64,000 nt of DNA from NCBI GenBank assembly GCA_964036045.1, contig OZ038382.1, forward strand, positions 109,638,578-109,702,577, read 5' to 3'. A program made the translations under genes and the position numbers. The stretch comes from Eutreptiella sp. 'Long Island Sound 2002' (taxonomy: Eukaryota > Euglenozoa > Euglenophyceae > Eutreptiales > Eutreptiaceae). The notes under the pieces are model-generated. The model had not been told where the DNA came from. It made no database searches and saw nothing but the letters and a program-made list of their open reading frames with translations. This document shows positions 41,822 through 60,797 of this stretch, piece by piece (positions within the stretch are counted from its first letter, which is position 1; every line of letters begins with the position of its first letter).

Positions 41822-43487
41822 GGTAATGGATGAGACGCTGCATGTGTTCCCTGGCGGTGGGGTCGGTGAGTTGCTCCGCGTGTGTTAGCAGGAGGTGTTT
41901 GCGGTGTACCATTTGGGCCGCTGCTCTGCGGACTGCTTCTAGCTGGAGGTGTGCTGCTGCCTCCATGGGGTTTTCCATGTGTTTGGTGAGGTGTCGGTGC
42001 AGGGCCTGTGTCACTGCCCCTCTCATGGTGGCTTCTTTGATCAGGGGGTCCCGGAAGAGGTGTTCGGTGGCCTGGTGTGCGTGGCTGTGGGTTGGCAATC
42101 CTTCGTGTTGTCGCAGGGTTTCCGCCGGGAACCAGCCCACTAGGGTGTCCCTGTCTGTATGGAGGGGGCATTTCTTGAAGTGTTCCCAGTCCTCCGGGGT
42201 GTTGTGGTCGCATGGGCAACTGGTGTGTTCGTCGGGGACGTGGATGTGCTTGCAGGCGAGCCATCTGGCGACCCTGGTGAGGAATGGCAGTTGCTCCCTG
42301 AGGAGCTTGATGCGTCGTTTTTGGAGGTGGGCTGGGACGTTTGCTGGGCGGAGCGCTGAGTGGTAGAGGGGGACTTGCAGTCTGTCCTGGAGCTCCTGGA
42401 TGTGCGCCCGGCTGTCTGCGTCGCCGAGCACGCGGGCGAGATGTTGGATGGGGTTGGGGTAGGGGTATGCTCTGTCGTGGGAGGAATAGGGGGCGTCCTC
42501 TGGTACCCAGTCCGGGGTCTGATGGGGCTCGGGTACAGGGGGCACGTGTTGGAGGTGTGTGTGGTTGCGGCCGAGGTCAGGGATCTGGACGCCTGGTAGG
42601 TGTGTTGTGCGCTGGTGTACTGCCTGGTTGTCGACCTTACCATTTCCGTATTGGTGTCTGTGGGACTCTTGTTTCACGATGTGGAGTTGGACGTAGGGGG
42701 GAAGGCTGCGTAGGGCTTTCCAGAGTAGCAGTGCCTGGGTGCCGAGGCTCGTCGCGGTTGCTTTGTGAAGTGGTTGCCTTGCTATGCGGAGGAGCAGGTG
42801 TGTGTCGACAGTGGCGTCTACCACGAACCAGACCCGGACGATGTGCGGGGAGTGGGCGGGTAGGTGGGCCGCGACCTCCGTGATGGCGTCGGCCATGGCC
42901 CCTAGCTCCCCGTGGGAAGAGGCCCCATAGGTGGTGTGGCCCGTGTGGTGGTCCATGTGGTAGTGTCCCCCGGTGTGGGTTAGCTGCAGGGTGGCCCCCC
43001 CGGTGATGGGCGTGAGGGCGGATTCGCCTGAGGCGTCGGTGAAGAAGAGCCGGTCCGCCGGTGACGGTTGTGGGAACCGGCATGGGTTCATGGGCAGGTA
43101 GGCGTATATGGCAAGGCCCGTGGCGAGGTGGGCTACTGGGGTTGTGGGCTGCAGGATGGGGGTGGCGTACACCCCTATTCCTGTGGAGATGATGTGCTTC
43201 GCTTGGGGGGACAGGGCTATGAGTCCCTGCTCCGGCTGTCCTTGTGTGAGGTAGGAGTAGATGTAGTGGAGGATGTAGGCTGTGTCGGGGTTTAGGTCGT
43301 GGCATGTGAGGGTTTGTGTTCGGTGCTCCGGTGTGTGGCAGGAGTGGTGGAGCGGATAGTAGGGGTGCTCGTGCTTGCCCGTTCTGCCTGGCTCGTACAT
43401 GCTGTAACGGATGGCGACCCCTGCCGGGTCGGGGCGGGGGCATGTGGGTGTAGTGGTGAAGAGCCATTTGGGCGCGTGGTCGGGGTT
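41793..43487 (-). pseudogene. element 2 ORF2, RNase H and zinc knuckle part
   Basis: Same frame again. RNase H shows LFFTDASGESALTP, ASSHGELGAMADAI, WFVVDATVDTHLLL and QESHRHQYGNGKVDNQA, so all four acidic residues are present. A zinc knuckle follows (CPCDHNTPEDWEHFKKCP) and then a helical C-terminus ending at TAA 41793-41795. Element 1 stops at almost the same point (LLKLLFYQP), which supports both as natural ORF2 ends. Confidence 0.88.
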
Positions 43488-44417
43488 TCATGCTACCGTG
43501 GGGTTAGTGTTGGTGCGGTGGAACCATGGGGCTATCCATGCGTAGGCCTGTGGTGGTAGGTGGGTTGTGGGGTGGGTGTGGTGGCGTGCTATGAGGTGTA
43601 GTACGGGCCATGGTGTGGTTGGTGCCTCGGGGTCACAGGCCCAACATGTGCGTGGCATGCTCTGGTAATCTTGGGGGACCTTTGGTAGGTCTCGGGCGGT
43701 CATGTGGTGTTTCGGTATGCGCCATTTTGCCCCGTGGTGGATGACGGTGGTCTGCGTGGGTTTGGCTTCATTCAGGGCCAGTAGTAGGGTTAGTGGTGGG
43801 ACTGGGCCCGTTACTGGGGGGACGGGTTCGTGTTTCGATCCGGTGGGTGCGTAGGGCGGTGTCGCTGGGATGGGTCGCGGGTGTTGCTTTGTGAATTCTC
43901 GGTAGGCTGGGCACATGTCTTTGCTGCCCGGTAGAGTGTGTCCCGCTGCTCGTGCCGTCTGCGTGAGGTACTGGTGGAAGAGGCGGTATTGTGGCCATTC
44001 GGGAAGCTGTAGAAAGGGGATGTGGTGTGCCCCGCTGTGGTGCAGGACCCGCATTTGGGGGAGGGTGACGTATACTACGGTGATGGAGGCCCCGACAAGG
44101 TCTATGGTGTGGATGGTGCCCTTGGGGTGATGGTGGAGGTCCCCGCAGAGGACCGCTAGTGGCCCTTCCTCTGGGCACGTGTGGTTGGTGAGTATGGCGT
44201 GGTGTGGGGATGGGAGGAGAAGCTGCAGGTGGTTCCGCAGGCGCGTGTTCATGTTGGTGGGCATGCCCGTCTGGTGGAGTACCCAGCGCGGGCATGTGTT
44301 GCGGGCCCGTTGTGCGACTTGGAGGCGGATGGCGGTGACCTCGCGGACCTCCGGTGAGTGGTTGTGGGTCATGCGGTGAAGGAGGAGGGCGGTGTGTCTG
44401 GTGTAGGCCGCTTTCAC
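43488..44417 (-). pseudogene. element 2 ORF2, linker between RT and RNase H
   Basis: Same frame as the RT part. It aligns with element 1 through RARNTCPRWVLHQTG, HHAILTNHTCPEEGPLAV and MPRTCWACDPEAPTTPWPVL, where CWACDP may bind zinc as in element 1 CWHCGP. It ends at TGA (43488-43490) after NPTVA. Element 1 has VAW here, so the TGA stands at a tryptophan position. Confidence 0.85.
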
Positions 44418-46930
44418 CTAGTCCCCTATGGCGTCTCCATAGTGGGGCCATGCCGCTCGGATGGCGCGGGTGGGTATGGAGGTGGGCCAGCCCCCGTGTG
44501 CTGCCCATGCCTTGGTCACGGCGCGTGTGGCCGACTGGAGGACGGTGGTGGGGTGTGTCAGGTGGAGTGCTTTGAAGCCTATGGAGGCGTTCATGACCCC
44601 GGTGGGGTAGTACGCAAGGCTCTGGTGGGACAGGGAGAGGGCCTTGGTGGTCGGGGACGCATATCTGGGGAGATGGGCGAGGTGTGATTGCAACTTGGGA
44701 GGGAGGGTGGCGTCCTCAGGGTTTGCGGCCTGGATTACCCCCAGGTGGGTGGTGGTTGTCACGACGTGCATGGGGGGCCCTTGTGGCCCTAGGGTGGGAG
44801 GTGTGGCAGATGCCTTGATCATGGCCACTGACTTTGTGGGGTGGACGATGAGGCTGTTGTGGGAGAGGTAGGAGACGGTCACGTCCAGTAAGTTGTTGGC
44901 CTGTTGGGTGACCGTTGGCCCGGGGTCCGGGGCATGGGGGTCGTGTGGGGTGTGCGCGACGGTGAGGTTGGTGTCGTCCGCGAAGCCGACCAGGGGGGAG
45001 AGGAGGGGGTAGGGTGCGTAGGCCGGGTAATCCTGCTCGATTGCGAGGGCCAGGGGGAGCGTCACTAGAAGGTACAGGAAGGGGCCCTCTGCTCCCCCTT
45101 GGGGGACCCCGCTGCCTGGCTCCAGGAAGGGGGTGAGGCCTGCTCCTGTGCGGACCGTGTATTTGCGGGTGCGGATGTAGTCGGAGGTGAAGTTGTAGAA
45201 GGGGAGGCCTAGGCGTTTCCACACCGCTTCTAGAAGGAGCCAGGGGGTGTTCGGGAAGGCTCTCCTGACATCGAGGGAGGCGATGATGAGGTCCAGCGGG
45301 TCCATGTCCGCGATGGTGTCCTGGAGGAAGATGGCCTCGTGTGGGGACCGGCCTGGGATGGCCCCCCAGAGGCTCGCTGGTATGTGGGGGTCCAGGTTGG
45401 GGCGGATGCGGCGCAGGAGGATGGTCCAGACGGTTTTGACCTCCGTGACCGCACAGACTATGGGGCGCCAGTTGTCCGGGTTTGCCCAGTCCCCTTTTTT
45501 GTAGAGGGGGCGGACAACGTTTGCCCAGTCTGGTGGCAGGGGGGTCCGCCCCGTGACGATGTCCCAGAGGCGGTGGGCGAGGACGCGGAGGAGGTGGGCG
45601 GGGAGGTGGTAGTATGCCTCTGCAGGGGGGCCGTCGTAGCCTGGGGTTTTGTGTTGCCGGAGATTGTGGATGGCCTTCCGGACTTCGTGGATGGTGAAGG
45701 GGCGTTTTTCCAGGTGCCTCCTCTGGGCGTGGTTGAAAACCCGAGGGAGGCGGTCGATTTTGGCCTGGGTGTCTGGGTCCAGTGTGTCTTGGGTGGGGGT
45801 GTGTTGCCGGAGGAAGCTGTCTTGGGGGGCTTGGAGCACTGTGGCTGGGTCGTTGGTGAGGGAGCCGTCCTCCTGCCGGACCGTGGTGATGGTGCGGTGG
45901 CCGGTGTCGGTCATGGCGTCGTTGAGGTGGCGGATGGCCTTGTAGGGGAGTTCATGTTGCGCATACCGTTCGTGTTCCTGGGCGATGCGCTGTTGCCTGT
46001 GGATGTGCCACCGCTGCAGGTCCGCCCTGATGTGGGCTATCCGTGTCCTGCAGTGGTGTATCTGGCGGCGGGTTTGGGGGGTGTTGGTGTGGAGGAGGGT
46101 CGCCAGTTGTTGCTTCGCATGCCAGAGGTCATGGAGCATGTCCCCCAGGGCCGTGGGTGGTTGGTCGTCGTCTGTGTGGGGGTGTTGTTGGAAGCCGCAG
46201 GCAACGGCGGCCGTGCGCATGGCTGTGAGTAGGTCGGTGGGGTCTGGTTGGATGTGCCGGGCGCGGTCTATGGCCCTGTGATATTGGGACCAGGCATGCT
46301 TGTCATGCAGCGGGGGCATCGTCAGGGGGAATGGTAGGCCTTGGTCCGCATCCTCTGGGGGGCCGGGGGGAAGGTTGCAGATGGTGAGGCGGATGTGCAG
46401 GGGGCTATGGCCTGTGGGTCCCAGCGGGAGGGGTCCATATCGGGCCTCCGCTCGGATGATGGTGGTGGGGTCGCCATAGCATACGTCGATGCGGGATGGG
46501 GCGGCATCCGTTTGGTGGGGGAAGTGGGATGGTTGGCCTTCGAGGTTGGCTGTCAGGTCCACGAGCCCCAGCATTTCGATGGTGTCGCGGACTGCTTGGT
46601 CCTGGGGTGTGGCCTGTCCCCCTCGGTCCGCTGGGGTGGGGGCGGCGTTCATGTCGCCGATGATGACTGTGGGGGCGAGCATGGCCATCTGGCGGTATGC
46701 CTCGGCCAGGGCTTGGAGGAAGGGTTCCGTGGCTTCGCCGAAGGAGACGTGGGTGTTGATGACGTTGAGTTGCCATCGGTCCCCGACGACCTCATAGACA
46801 CCTAGCCTCCCTGGGACGCTGAGGTGGTGGACGAGGTGGACGTGGATGCCGGTTTGGGCGTATAGGGGGGTCCCCTTGTGCCAGTAGCATTTGTACGCTT
46901 TCTGGTCCGGGGTATATATGGGGGTGGTTT
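44418..46930 (-). pseudogene. element 2 ORF2, EEP and RT part
   Basis: The EEP domain shows VIIGDMNAAP, SRIDVCYGDP and TGHSPL, with the same TGH in place of SDH as in element 1. The RT shows TPGYDGPPAEAY, YKKGDWANPDNWRPI, ASLDVRRAFPNTP, SGVPQGGAEGP and GFADDTNLT (44970-44990), so FADD is also shared. The N-terminal EEP strand is missing because the element is truncated at the satellite. The segment ends at TAG (44418-44420), whereas element 1 continues smoothly (HLLHRVTHNHQPEV against LLLHRMTHNHSPEV), so the TAG is a nonsense mutation. Confidence 0.88.
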
Positions 46931-53048
<6,118 letters not shown>

Positions 53049-54017
53049 TACTACACCCCTCTCCCTCTTAATTTAGGTAACAACAAGGAACAACAACAAC
53101 AACAACAAGCAACAACATGTCTCCTTGCTGTTTTGGCCATTGCTCCGTCCCAACGCTTCGTAACATTTGCCCATGCAGCCATCTCCGAACTGAGGTGGTC
53201 GCTTTGCCAAATCCACGTTTTGAGTCAAAAAATCACCGCTGGCGGCCCGGGGCGGTGGCACCAAGTCGGGGGGTGCCCTCCCAAATCTGCGCTATTTATG
53301 GCCAAAAATTGCCATTTTCGCCCAAAAATGCCTCCAAACCCGGGCAAAATGCCCAAACGAAGGGGGACGGTGGCCACAGGCCACGTGCGGCTTGACTTTA
53401 TCGTGTCAAAGAGCCCTCCAGTGCCCTTCAACCTCATGATATGTGCAAGAACGGCCCAAAAAGGTGCCAAAAAGCCCCAAAAACGGCGCAATATGCACTA
53501 ACCCCCCGAGACCAAGCACGGACCGTATCTTAGGCTACGTGGCTCCGATTCCGATTCCGAGGGCACCCAGTCCACCCGCAACCCCCCACTTTTCATGGTT
53601 TCCAACCCTCAGAATGGCCCCAAGAGGCGCTTAGACCCCCGTACTAGTGGTCACTTGGTGCAGTCGGAGGGCAGCCCGGCCCGCCCACGGCCGGGGCGAA
53701 CGGTGGGTCCACCAGGGTCCCCGGGGCGAAAAAAAATTTTTTTTTTCCAAAGTTGTTCCCGGACCACTTGGGATGCTCAAACACGTGTTTTTGGCCCATT
53801 TTGAGTCCGTGGTGGCGTGCTTTGGGCCACGGAAAATCCCAAAATGCCTTGACAATCGGCCGTTTCAAGACCAAAAATGGGTCAAAAATGGGTCAAAAAC
53901 GCGTTTTTCCAAATGTGATCCTAGACCATTTTGGATGCTCAAACAAGTGGTTTTAGCCGTTTTTTGGGCCCTTGGTGATGCATTTGGGCCCATGGAAAAT
54001 GGCAACCATCAAAAAGT
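53049..54017. other. non-coding stretch with a degenerate duplication
   Basis: It starts with the (AT)n-linked motif (TACTACACCCCTCTCCCTC ... TAACAACAAGGAACAAC). At 53745-53840 and 53920-54005 there is a degenerate duplication sharing TTGGATGCTCAAACA or TGGGATGCTCAAACA, GTTTTTGGCC-type sequence and GGGCC-x-ATGGAAAATGG-type ends. No gene is seen. Confidence 0.5.
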
Positions 54018-57000
54018 CTGGAGTGAGTGCCAGATTCTGCAAGACGGGTGAGCGCCAGATTCCGCAAGACGAGGCGCTATACAAAAGTTGTTTGTTGCGT
54101 GCTGAATTTGTGCACTAGGTTCTTTCATCGAAACGTTCAGGGTGATCGAATCCTCCATGCTGTGAGCGCCAGATTCCGCAAGACGAGGCGCTATACAAAA
54201 GTCGTTTGTTGCGTGCTGAACTTGTGCACTGGGTTCTTTCATCGAAAAGTTCAGAGTGATCAAATCCTCCATGCTATGAGCGCCAGATTCTGCAAGACGA
54301 GGCGCTATACAAAAGTCGTTTGTTGCGTGCTGAATTTGTGCACTAGGTTCTTTCATTGAAAAGTCCGGGGTGATTAAACCGTCCATGCTGTGAGCGCGAG
54401 ATTCCGCAAGTCGAGGCGCTATACAAAAGTCGTTTGTTGCGTGCTGAACTTGTGCACTAGGTTCTTTCATCGAAAGGTTCAGGGTGATCAAATCCTCCAT
54501 GCTATGAGCGCCAGATTCCGCAAGACGAGGCGCTATACAAAAGTCGTTTGTTGCGTGCTGAACTTGTGCACTAGGTTCTTTCATCGAAAAGTTCAGGGTG
54601 ATCAAATCCTCCATGCTATGAGCGCCAGATTCTGCAAGACAAGGCGCTATACAAAAGTCGTTTGTTGCGCGCTGAATTTGTGCACTAGGTTCTTTCATCG
54701 AAAGGTTCAGGGTGATCAAATTTTCCATGCTGTGAGCGCCAGATTCCGCAAGACGAGGCGCTATACAAAAGTCGTTTGTTGCGTGCTGAACTTGTGCACT
54801 AGATTCTTTCATCAAAAAGTCCGGGGTGATTCAACCATCCATGCCGTGAGCGCCAGATTCCGCAAGACGGGGCGCTATACAAAAGTCGTTTGTTGCGTGC
54901 TGAACTTGTGCACTGGGTTCTTTCATCGAAAAGTTCAGGGTGATCAACTCCTGGAAATCTATGAGCGCCAGATTCCGCAAGACGAGGCGCTATACAAAAG
55001 TCGTTTGTTGCGTGCGGAACTTGTGCACTAGGTTCTCTCATGGAGAGGTTCAGGGTGATCAAATCCTCCATGCTATGAGCGCCAGATTCCGCAAGACGAG
55101 GCGCTATACAAAAGTCGTTTGTTGCGTGCTGAACTTGTGCACTAGGTTCTTTCATCGAAAAGTCCAGAGTGATCAAATCCTCCATGCTATGAGCGCCAGA
55201 TTCCGCAAGACGAGGCGCTATACAAAAATTGTTTGTTGCGTTCTGAATTTGTGCACTAGGTTCTTTAATTGAAAAGTCCGGGGTGATTAAACCTTCCATG
55301 CTGTGAGCGCCAGATTCCGCAAGACGAGGCGCTATACAAAAATGGTTTGTTGCGTGCTGAATTTGTGCACTAGGTTCTTTTATCGAAAGGTTCAGGGTGA
55401 TCAGATCCTCGATGCTATGAGCGCCAGATTCCGCAAGACGAGGCGCTATACAAAAGTCGTTTGTTGCGTGCTGAACTTGTGCACTAGGTTCTTTCATCGA
55501 AAGGTTCAGGGTGATCAAATCCTCCATGCTATGAGCGCCAGATTCCGCAAGACCAGGCGCTATACAAAAATGGTTTGTTGCGTGCTGAACTTGTGCACTA
55601 GGTTCTTTCATCGAAACGTTCAGGGTGATCAAATCCTCCATGCTGTGAGCGCCGGATTCCACAAGACGAGGCGCTATACAGTAGTCTGTTGTTGCGTGCT
55701 GAACTTGTGCACTGGGTTCTTTCATCGAAAAGTGCAGGGTGATCAAATCCTCCATGCTATGAGCGCCAGATTCTGCAAGACGAGGCGATATACAAGTTTC
55801 GTTTGTTGCGTGCCGAACTTGTGCACTAGGTTCTCTCATCGAAAAGTCCAGGGTGATCAAATCCTCCATGCTATGAGCGTCATATTCCGCAAGACGAGGC
55901 GCTATACAAAAGTCGTTTGTTGCGTGCTGAACTTGTGCACTAGGTTCTTTCATCAAAAAGTCCAGGGTGATCAAATCCTTCATTCTATGAGCACCAGATT
56001 CCGCAAAACAGGCCCCATACAAAAGTCGTTTGTTGCTTGCTGAACTTGTGCACTAGGTTCTTTCATCGAAAGGTTCAGGGTGATCAAATCCTCCATGCTA
56101 TGAGCGCCAGATTCTGCAAGACGAGGCGATATACAAGTTTCGTTTGTTGCGTGCCGAACTTGTGCACTGGGTTCTTTCATCGAAAAGTTCAGAGTGATCA
56201 AATCCTCCATGCTATGAGCGCCAGATTCCGCAAGACGAGGCGCTATACAAAAGTCGTTTGTTGCGTGCTGAATTTGTGCACTAGGTTCTTTCATCGAAAC
56301 GTCCGGGCTGATTAAACCATCCATGCCGTGAGCGCCAGATTCCGCAACACGAGGCGCTATACAAAAGTCGTTTGTTGCGTGCTGAACTTGTGCACTGGGT
56401 TCTTTCATCGAAAAGTTCAGGGTGATCAAATCCTCCATGCTATGAGCGCCAGATTCTGCAAGACGAGGCGCTATACAAAAGTCGTTTGTTGCGTGCTGAA
56501 TTTGTGCACTAGGTTCTTTCATTGAAAAGTCCGGGGTGATTAAACCGTCCATGCTGTGAGCGCGAGATTCCGCAAGTCGAGGCGCTATACAAAAGTCGTT
56601 TGTTGCGTGCTGAACTTGTGCACTAGGTTCTTTCATCGAAAGGTTCAGGGTGATCAAATCCTCCATGCTATGAGCGCCAGATTCCGCAAGACGAGGCGCT
56701 ATACAAAAGTCGTTTGTTGCGTGCTGAACTTGTGCACTAGGTTCTTTCATCGAAAAGTTCAGGGTGATCAAATCCTCCATGCTATGAGCGCCAGATTCTG
56801 CAAGACGAGGCGCTATACAAAAGTCGTTTGTTGCGCGCTGAATGTGTGCACTGGGTTCTTTCATCGAAAGGTTCAGGGTGATCAAATCCTCCATGCTGTG
56901 AGCGCCAGATTCCGCAAGACGAGGCGCTATACAAAAGTCGTTTGTTGCGTGCTGAACTTGTGCACTAGATTCTTTCATCAAAAAGTCTGGGGTGATTCAA

Positions 57001-59572
57001 CCATCCATGCTGTGAGCGCCAGATTCCGCAAGACGGGGCGCTATACAAAAGTCGTTTGTTGCGTGCTGAACTTGTGCACTGGGTTCTTTCATCGAAAAGT
57101 TCAGGGTGATCAAATCCTGGATTCTATGAGCGCCAGATTCCGCAAGACGAGGCGCTATACAAAAGTCGTTTGTTGCGTGCTGAACTTGTGCACTAGGTTC
57201 TCTCATGGAGAGGTTCAGGGTGATCAAATCCTCCATGCTATGAGCGCCAGATTCCGCAAGACGAGGCGCTATACAAAAGTCGTTTGTTGCGTGCTGAACT
57301 TGTGCACTAGGTTCTTTCATCGAAACGTTCAGGGTGATCAAATACTCCATGCTGTGAGCGCCAGATTTTGCAAGACGAGGCGCTATACAAAAGTCCTTTG
57401 TTGCGTGCTGAACTTGTGCACTAGGTTCTTTCATCGAAAAGTCCAGAGTGATCAAATCCTCCATGCTATGAGCGCCAGATTCCGCAAGACGAGGCGCTAT
57501 ACAAAAATTGTTTGTTGCGTTCCGAATTTGTGCACTAGGTTCTTTAATTGAAAAGTCCGGGGTGATTAAACCTTCCATGCTGTGAGCGCCAGATTCCGCA
57601 AGACGAGGCGCTATACAAAAATGGTTTGTTGCGTGCTGAATTTGTGCCCTAGGTTCTTTCATCGAAAGGTTCAGGGTGATCAGATCCTCGATGCTATGAG
57701 CGCCAGATTCCGCAAGACGAGGCGCTATACAAAAGTCGTTTGTTGCGTGCTGAACTTGTGCACTAGGTTGTTTCATCGAAAGGTTCAGGGTGATCAAATC
57801 CTCCATGCTATGAGCGCCAGATTCCGCAAGACCAGGCGCTATACAAAAATGGTTTGTTGTGTGCTGAACTTGTGCACTAGGTTCTTTCATCGAAACGTTC
57901 AGGGTGATCAAATCCTTAATGCTGTGAGCGCCGGATTCCACAAGACGAGGCGCTATACAGTAGTCTGTTGTTGCGTGCTGAACTTGTGCACTGGGTTCTT
58001 TCATCGAAAAGTGCAGGGTGATCAAATCCTCCATGCTATGAGCGCCAGATTCTGCAAGACGAGGCGATATACAAGTTTCGTTTGTTGCGTGCCGAACTTG
58101 TGCACTAGGTTCTTTCATCGAAAAGTCCAGGGTGATCAAATCCTCCATGCTATGAGCGTCATATTCCGCAAGACGAGGCGCTATACAAAAGTCGTTTGTT
58201 GCGTGCTGAACTTGTGCACTAGGTTCTTTCATCAAAAAGTCCAGGGTGATCAAATCCTTCATTCTATGAGCACCAGATTCCGCAAAACAGGCCCCATACA
58301 AAAGTCGTTTGTTGCTTGCTGAACTTGTGCACTAGGTTCTTTCATCGAAAGGTTCAGGGTGATCAAACCCTCCATGCTATGAGCGCCAGATTCTGCAAGA
58401 CGAGGCGATATACAAGTTTCGTTTGTTGCGTGCCGAACTTGTGCACTGGGTTCTTTCATCGAAAAGTCCAGGGTGATCAAATCCTCCATGCTATGAGCGC
58501 CAGATTCCGCAAGACGAGGCGCTATACAAAAGTCGTTTGTTGCGTGCTGAATTTGTGCACTAGGTTCTTTCATCGAAACGTCCGGGCTGATGAAACCATC
58601 CATGCCGTGAGCGCCAGATTCCGCAAGACGAGGCGCTATACAAAAGTCGTTTGTTGCGTGCTGAACTTTTGCACTAGGTTCTTTCATCGAAAGGTTCAGG
58701 GGGATCAAATCCTCCATGCTATGAGCGCCAGATTCCGCAAGAGGAGGCGCTATACAAAAATGGTTTGTTGCGTGCTGAACTTGTGCACTAGGTTCTTTCA
58801 TCGAAACGTTCAAGGTGATCAAATCCTCCATGCTGTGAGCGCCAGATTCCACAAGACGAGGCGCTATACAAAAGTCTGTTGTTGCGTGCTGAACTTGTGC
58901 ACTGGGTTCTTTCATCGAAAAGTGCAGGTTGATCAAATCCTCCATGCTATGAGCGCCAGATTCCGCAAGACGAGGCGATATACAAGTTTTGTTTGTTGCG
59001 TGCTGAACTTGTGCACTACGTTCTTTCATCGAAAGGTTCAGGGTGATCAAATCCTCCATGCTATGAGCGCCAGATTCCGCAAGACGAGGCGCTATACAAA
59101 AGTCGTTTGTTGCGTGCTGAACTTGTGCACTAGGTTCTTTCATCAAAAAGTCCAGGGTGATCAAATCCTTCATTCTATGAGCGCCAGATTCCGCAAAACA
59201 GGCCCTATACAAGAGTCATTTGCTGCGTGCTGAACTTGTGCACTAGGTTCTTTCATCGAAAGGTTCAGGGTGATCAAATCCTCCATGTTATGAGCGCCAG
59301 ATTCCGCAAGACGAGGCGCTATACAAAAGTCGTTTGTTGCGTGCTGAATTTGTGCACTAGGTTCTTTCATCGAAACGTCCGGGGTGAATCAACCATCCAT
59401 GCCGTGAGCGCCAGATTCCGCAAGACGAGGTGCTATACAAAACTCGTTTGTTGCGTGCTGAACTTGTGCACTAGGTTGTTTCATCCCAAAGCTCAGGGTG
59501 ATCAAACCATCCATGCTGTGAGCGCCAGATTCCGCAAGACGAAGCGCTATGCAAAACTCGTTTGTTGCGTGC
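54018..59572 (-). repeat. about 48 copies of a 114-bp (38-codon) tandem repeat
   Basis: The unit is exactly 114 bp, a multiple of three. Both strands are largely open. The plus strand reads MSARFRKTRRYTKVVCCVLN plus LCTRFFHRKVQGDQILHA; the minus strand reads MKEPSAQVQHATNDFCIAPR plus LAESGAHSMEDLITLNLS. Plus-strand frames are cut by TGA/TAA in variant units. Minus-strand frames run for 268 to 434 codons and break only at units with a 1-nt deletion (near 56005, 58284 and 59195). A higher-order period of about 2279 bp (20 units) is visible. It may be a plain satellite or a decayed repeat-protein gene on the minus strand. I recognise no protein family. Confidence 0.85.
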
Positions 59573-60122
59573 TGATGGTATGGTATGGTGGCTATCCTAG
59601 AGCCTAGTTACTTTTTCCCTCTACCTCTTCTGCTGCGGGACCCTTCTCTTTCATTGTGTGCTCTGTTCTGCGCGGTTGGATTTGGAGTGTACATGTACTC
59701 TTAATCAAGTTACGTTCATACCCTCCATGACCAATCCAATTGCTGGTAACAAGGGTTGCAATAATGTTGAGAAGCCAGGACAGGGGACCATAGTAACTAA
59801 TGATTGTGGCATCATGTAGGTAATGATTGGTGGATCATGGGATTTTGGGACAAGGAACATGGGACCATGGCGAGCACAATAGGTATTTAATGTGACACCA
59901 TGTAGGTCATGATTGTGGCATCATGGCATGGGATAGTGGGAAATGGGACATGGACCATGGGTACTGTGGTGTTGCGTTGTGAGATGTGCATTGTACCAAT
60001 ACATTTGCATTTCCCTCTACTTCTTCTGCTACAGGACCGTTTTCTTTCATTGTGTGCTCTGTTCTTCGTGGTTGGATTTGGAATATACGTGTACTCTTAA
60101 CTGAGTTACGGTCATACTCTCC
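59573..60122 (+). repeat. Helitron leader region with a ~165-bp duplication
   Basis: 59615-59778 and 60011-60173 are diverged direct copies (TTCCCTCTAC, TTTCATTGTGTGCTCTGTTC, GTTGGATTTGGA, CATGTACTCTTAA). The second copy includes the start codon and first codons of the Helitron frame (ATG at 60123), and the first copy carries a matching ATG near 59727. The part between them has ATGATTGTGGCATCATG-type repeats. Confidence 0.7.
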
Positions 60123-60797
60123 ATGTCCAATCGCTGGGAACAAGAGTTGCAACAATGTTTGGAAGCCAACGTAGACTTCGATGTTGGGGACCTCATTGTG
60201 CAGCACCGCCAAATTGCGCCACCAACCATTCGCTGTCGCCATGCTAGTATGCGGCACACTCTCATGAAGCGGTTGAACAAGCGAGCGAAGCGTGGACTGC
60301 AGTCATCATCCATGGCAAGTCTTAACACGGCACAAGCGCAAGCCGCCAAGGGTGCAAGGAACACCCCACAAGCTCAAGCTGCCAAGGGTGCAAGGAACAC
60401 CTCTGCAGCACAAGCTGCCAAGGGTTCTACTGGAGTTACAAGGAACACCTCTGCGGCACAAGCTGCCAAGGGTGCAAGGAACACCTTTGTGGCACAAGCT
60501 GCCAAGGGTGCAAGGAACACCTCTGCGGCACAAGCTGCCAAGGGAGCACGGAACACCTCTGCGGCACAAGCTGCCAAGGGTGCAAGGAACACCTCTGCGG
60601 CACAAGCTGCCAAGGGTGCAAGGAACACCTCTGCGGCACAAGCTGCCAAGGGTTCTACTGGAGTTACAAGGAACACGCCGCAAGCGCAAGCCGCCAAGGG
60701 TACAAGGAACACGCCAGAGTCGCAACGCGACAAGGGCATTGTCGGTGGACACGCCAATACACCGGAGAAGCAACATGCCAAGGCTTCACATCCTTGA
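60123..60797 (+). pseudogene. Helitron protein N-terminus with AAKGARNT repeats
   Basis: It starts at an ATG (MSNRWEQELQQCLEANVDFD) and continues through a basic stretch (HTLMKRLNKRAKRG), then about ten copies of a 36-bp unit encoding AQAAKGARNTSA (60338-60720), two of them expanded to AAKGSTGVTRNTSA. The stop is TGA, but the same frame continues into the next Helitron domain. The repeats are Ala/Lys-rich and probably unstructured. Function unknown. Confidence 0.6.

Larger units (their letters stand above)
37958..46930 (-). mobile_element. LINE-type element 2, 5'-truncated relative of element 1
   Basis: Read on the minus strand: the EEP domain (from about 46930), RT, RNase H and zinc knuckle (to 41793), then an ORF4-like and an ORF6-like reading frame (41821-38488) and a basic low-complexity tail that runs into the PFP fragment. 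The 5' end is cut inside the EEP domain at satellite array 2, at a point of short sequence match. ORF2 has two nonsense codons but no frameshift. ORF3- and ORF5-like genes of element 1 are absent. The sequence is clearly diverged from element 1, so this is another family member rather than a copy of it. Confidence 0.85.

Noticed and set aside
54018-59572. A CRISPR-like array in the 114-bp repeat region
   Set aside because: The repeats are contiguous with no unique spacers, and the whole unit is repeated.
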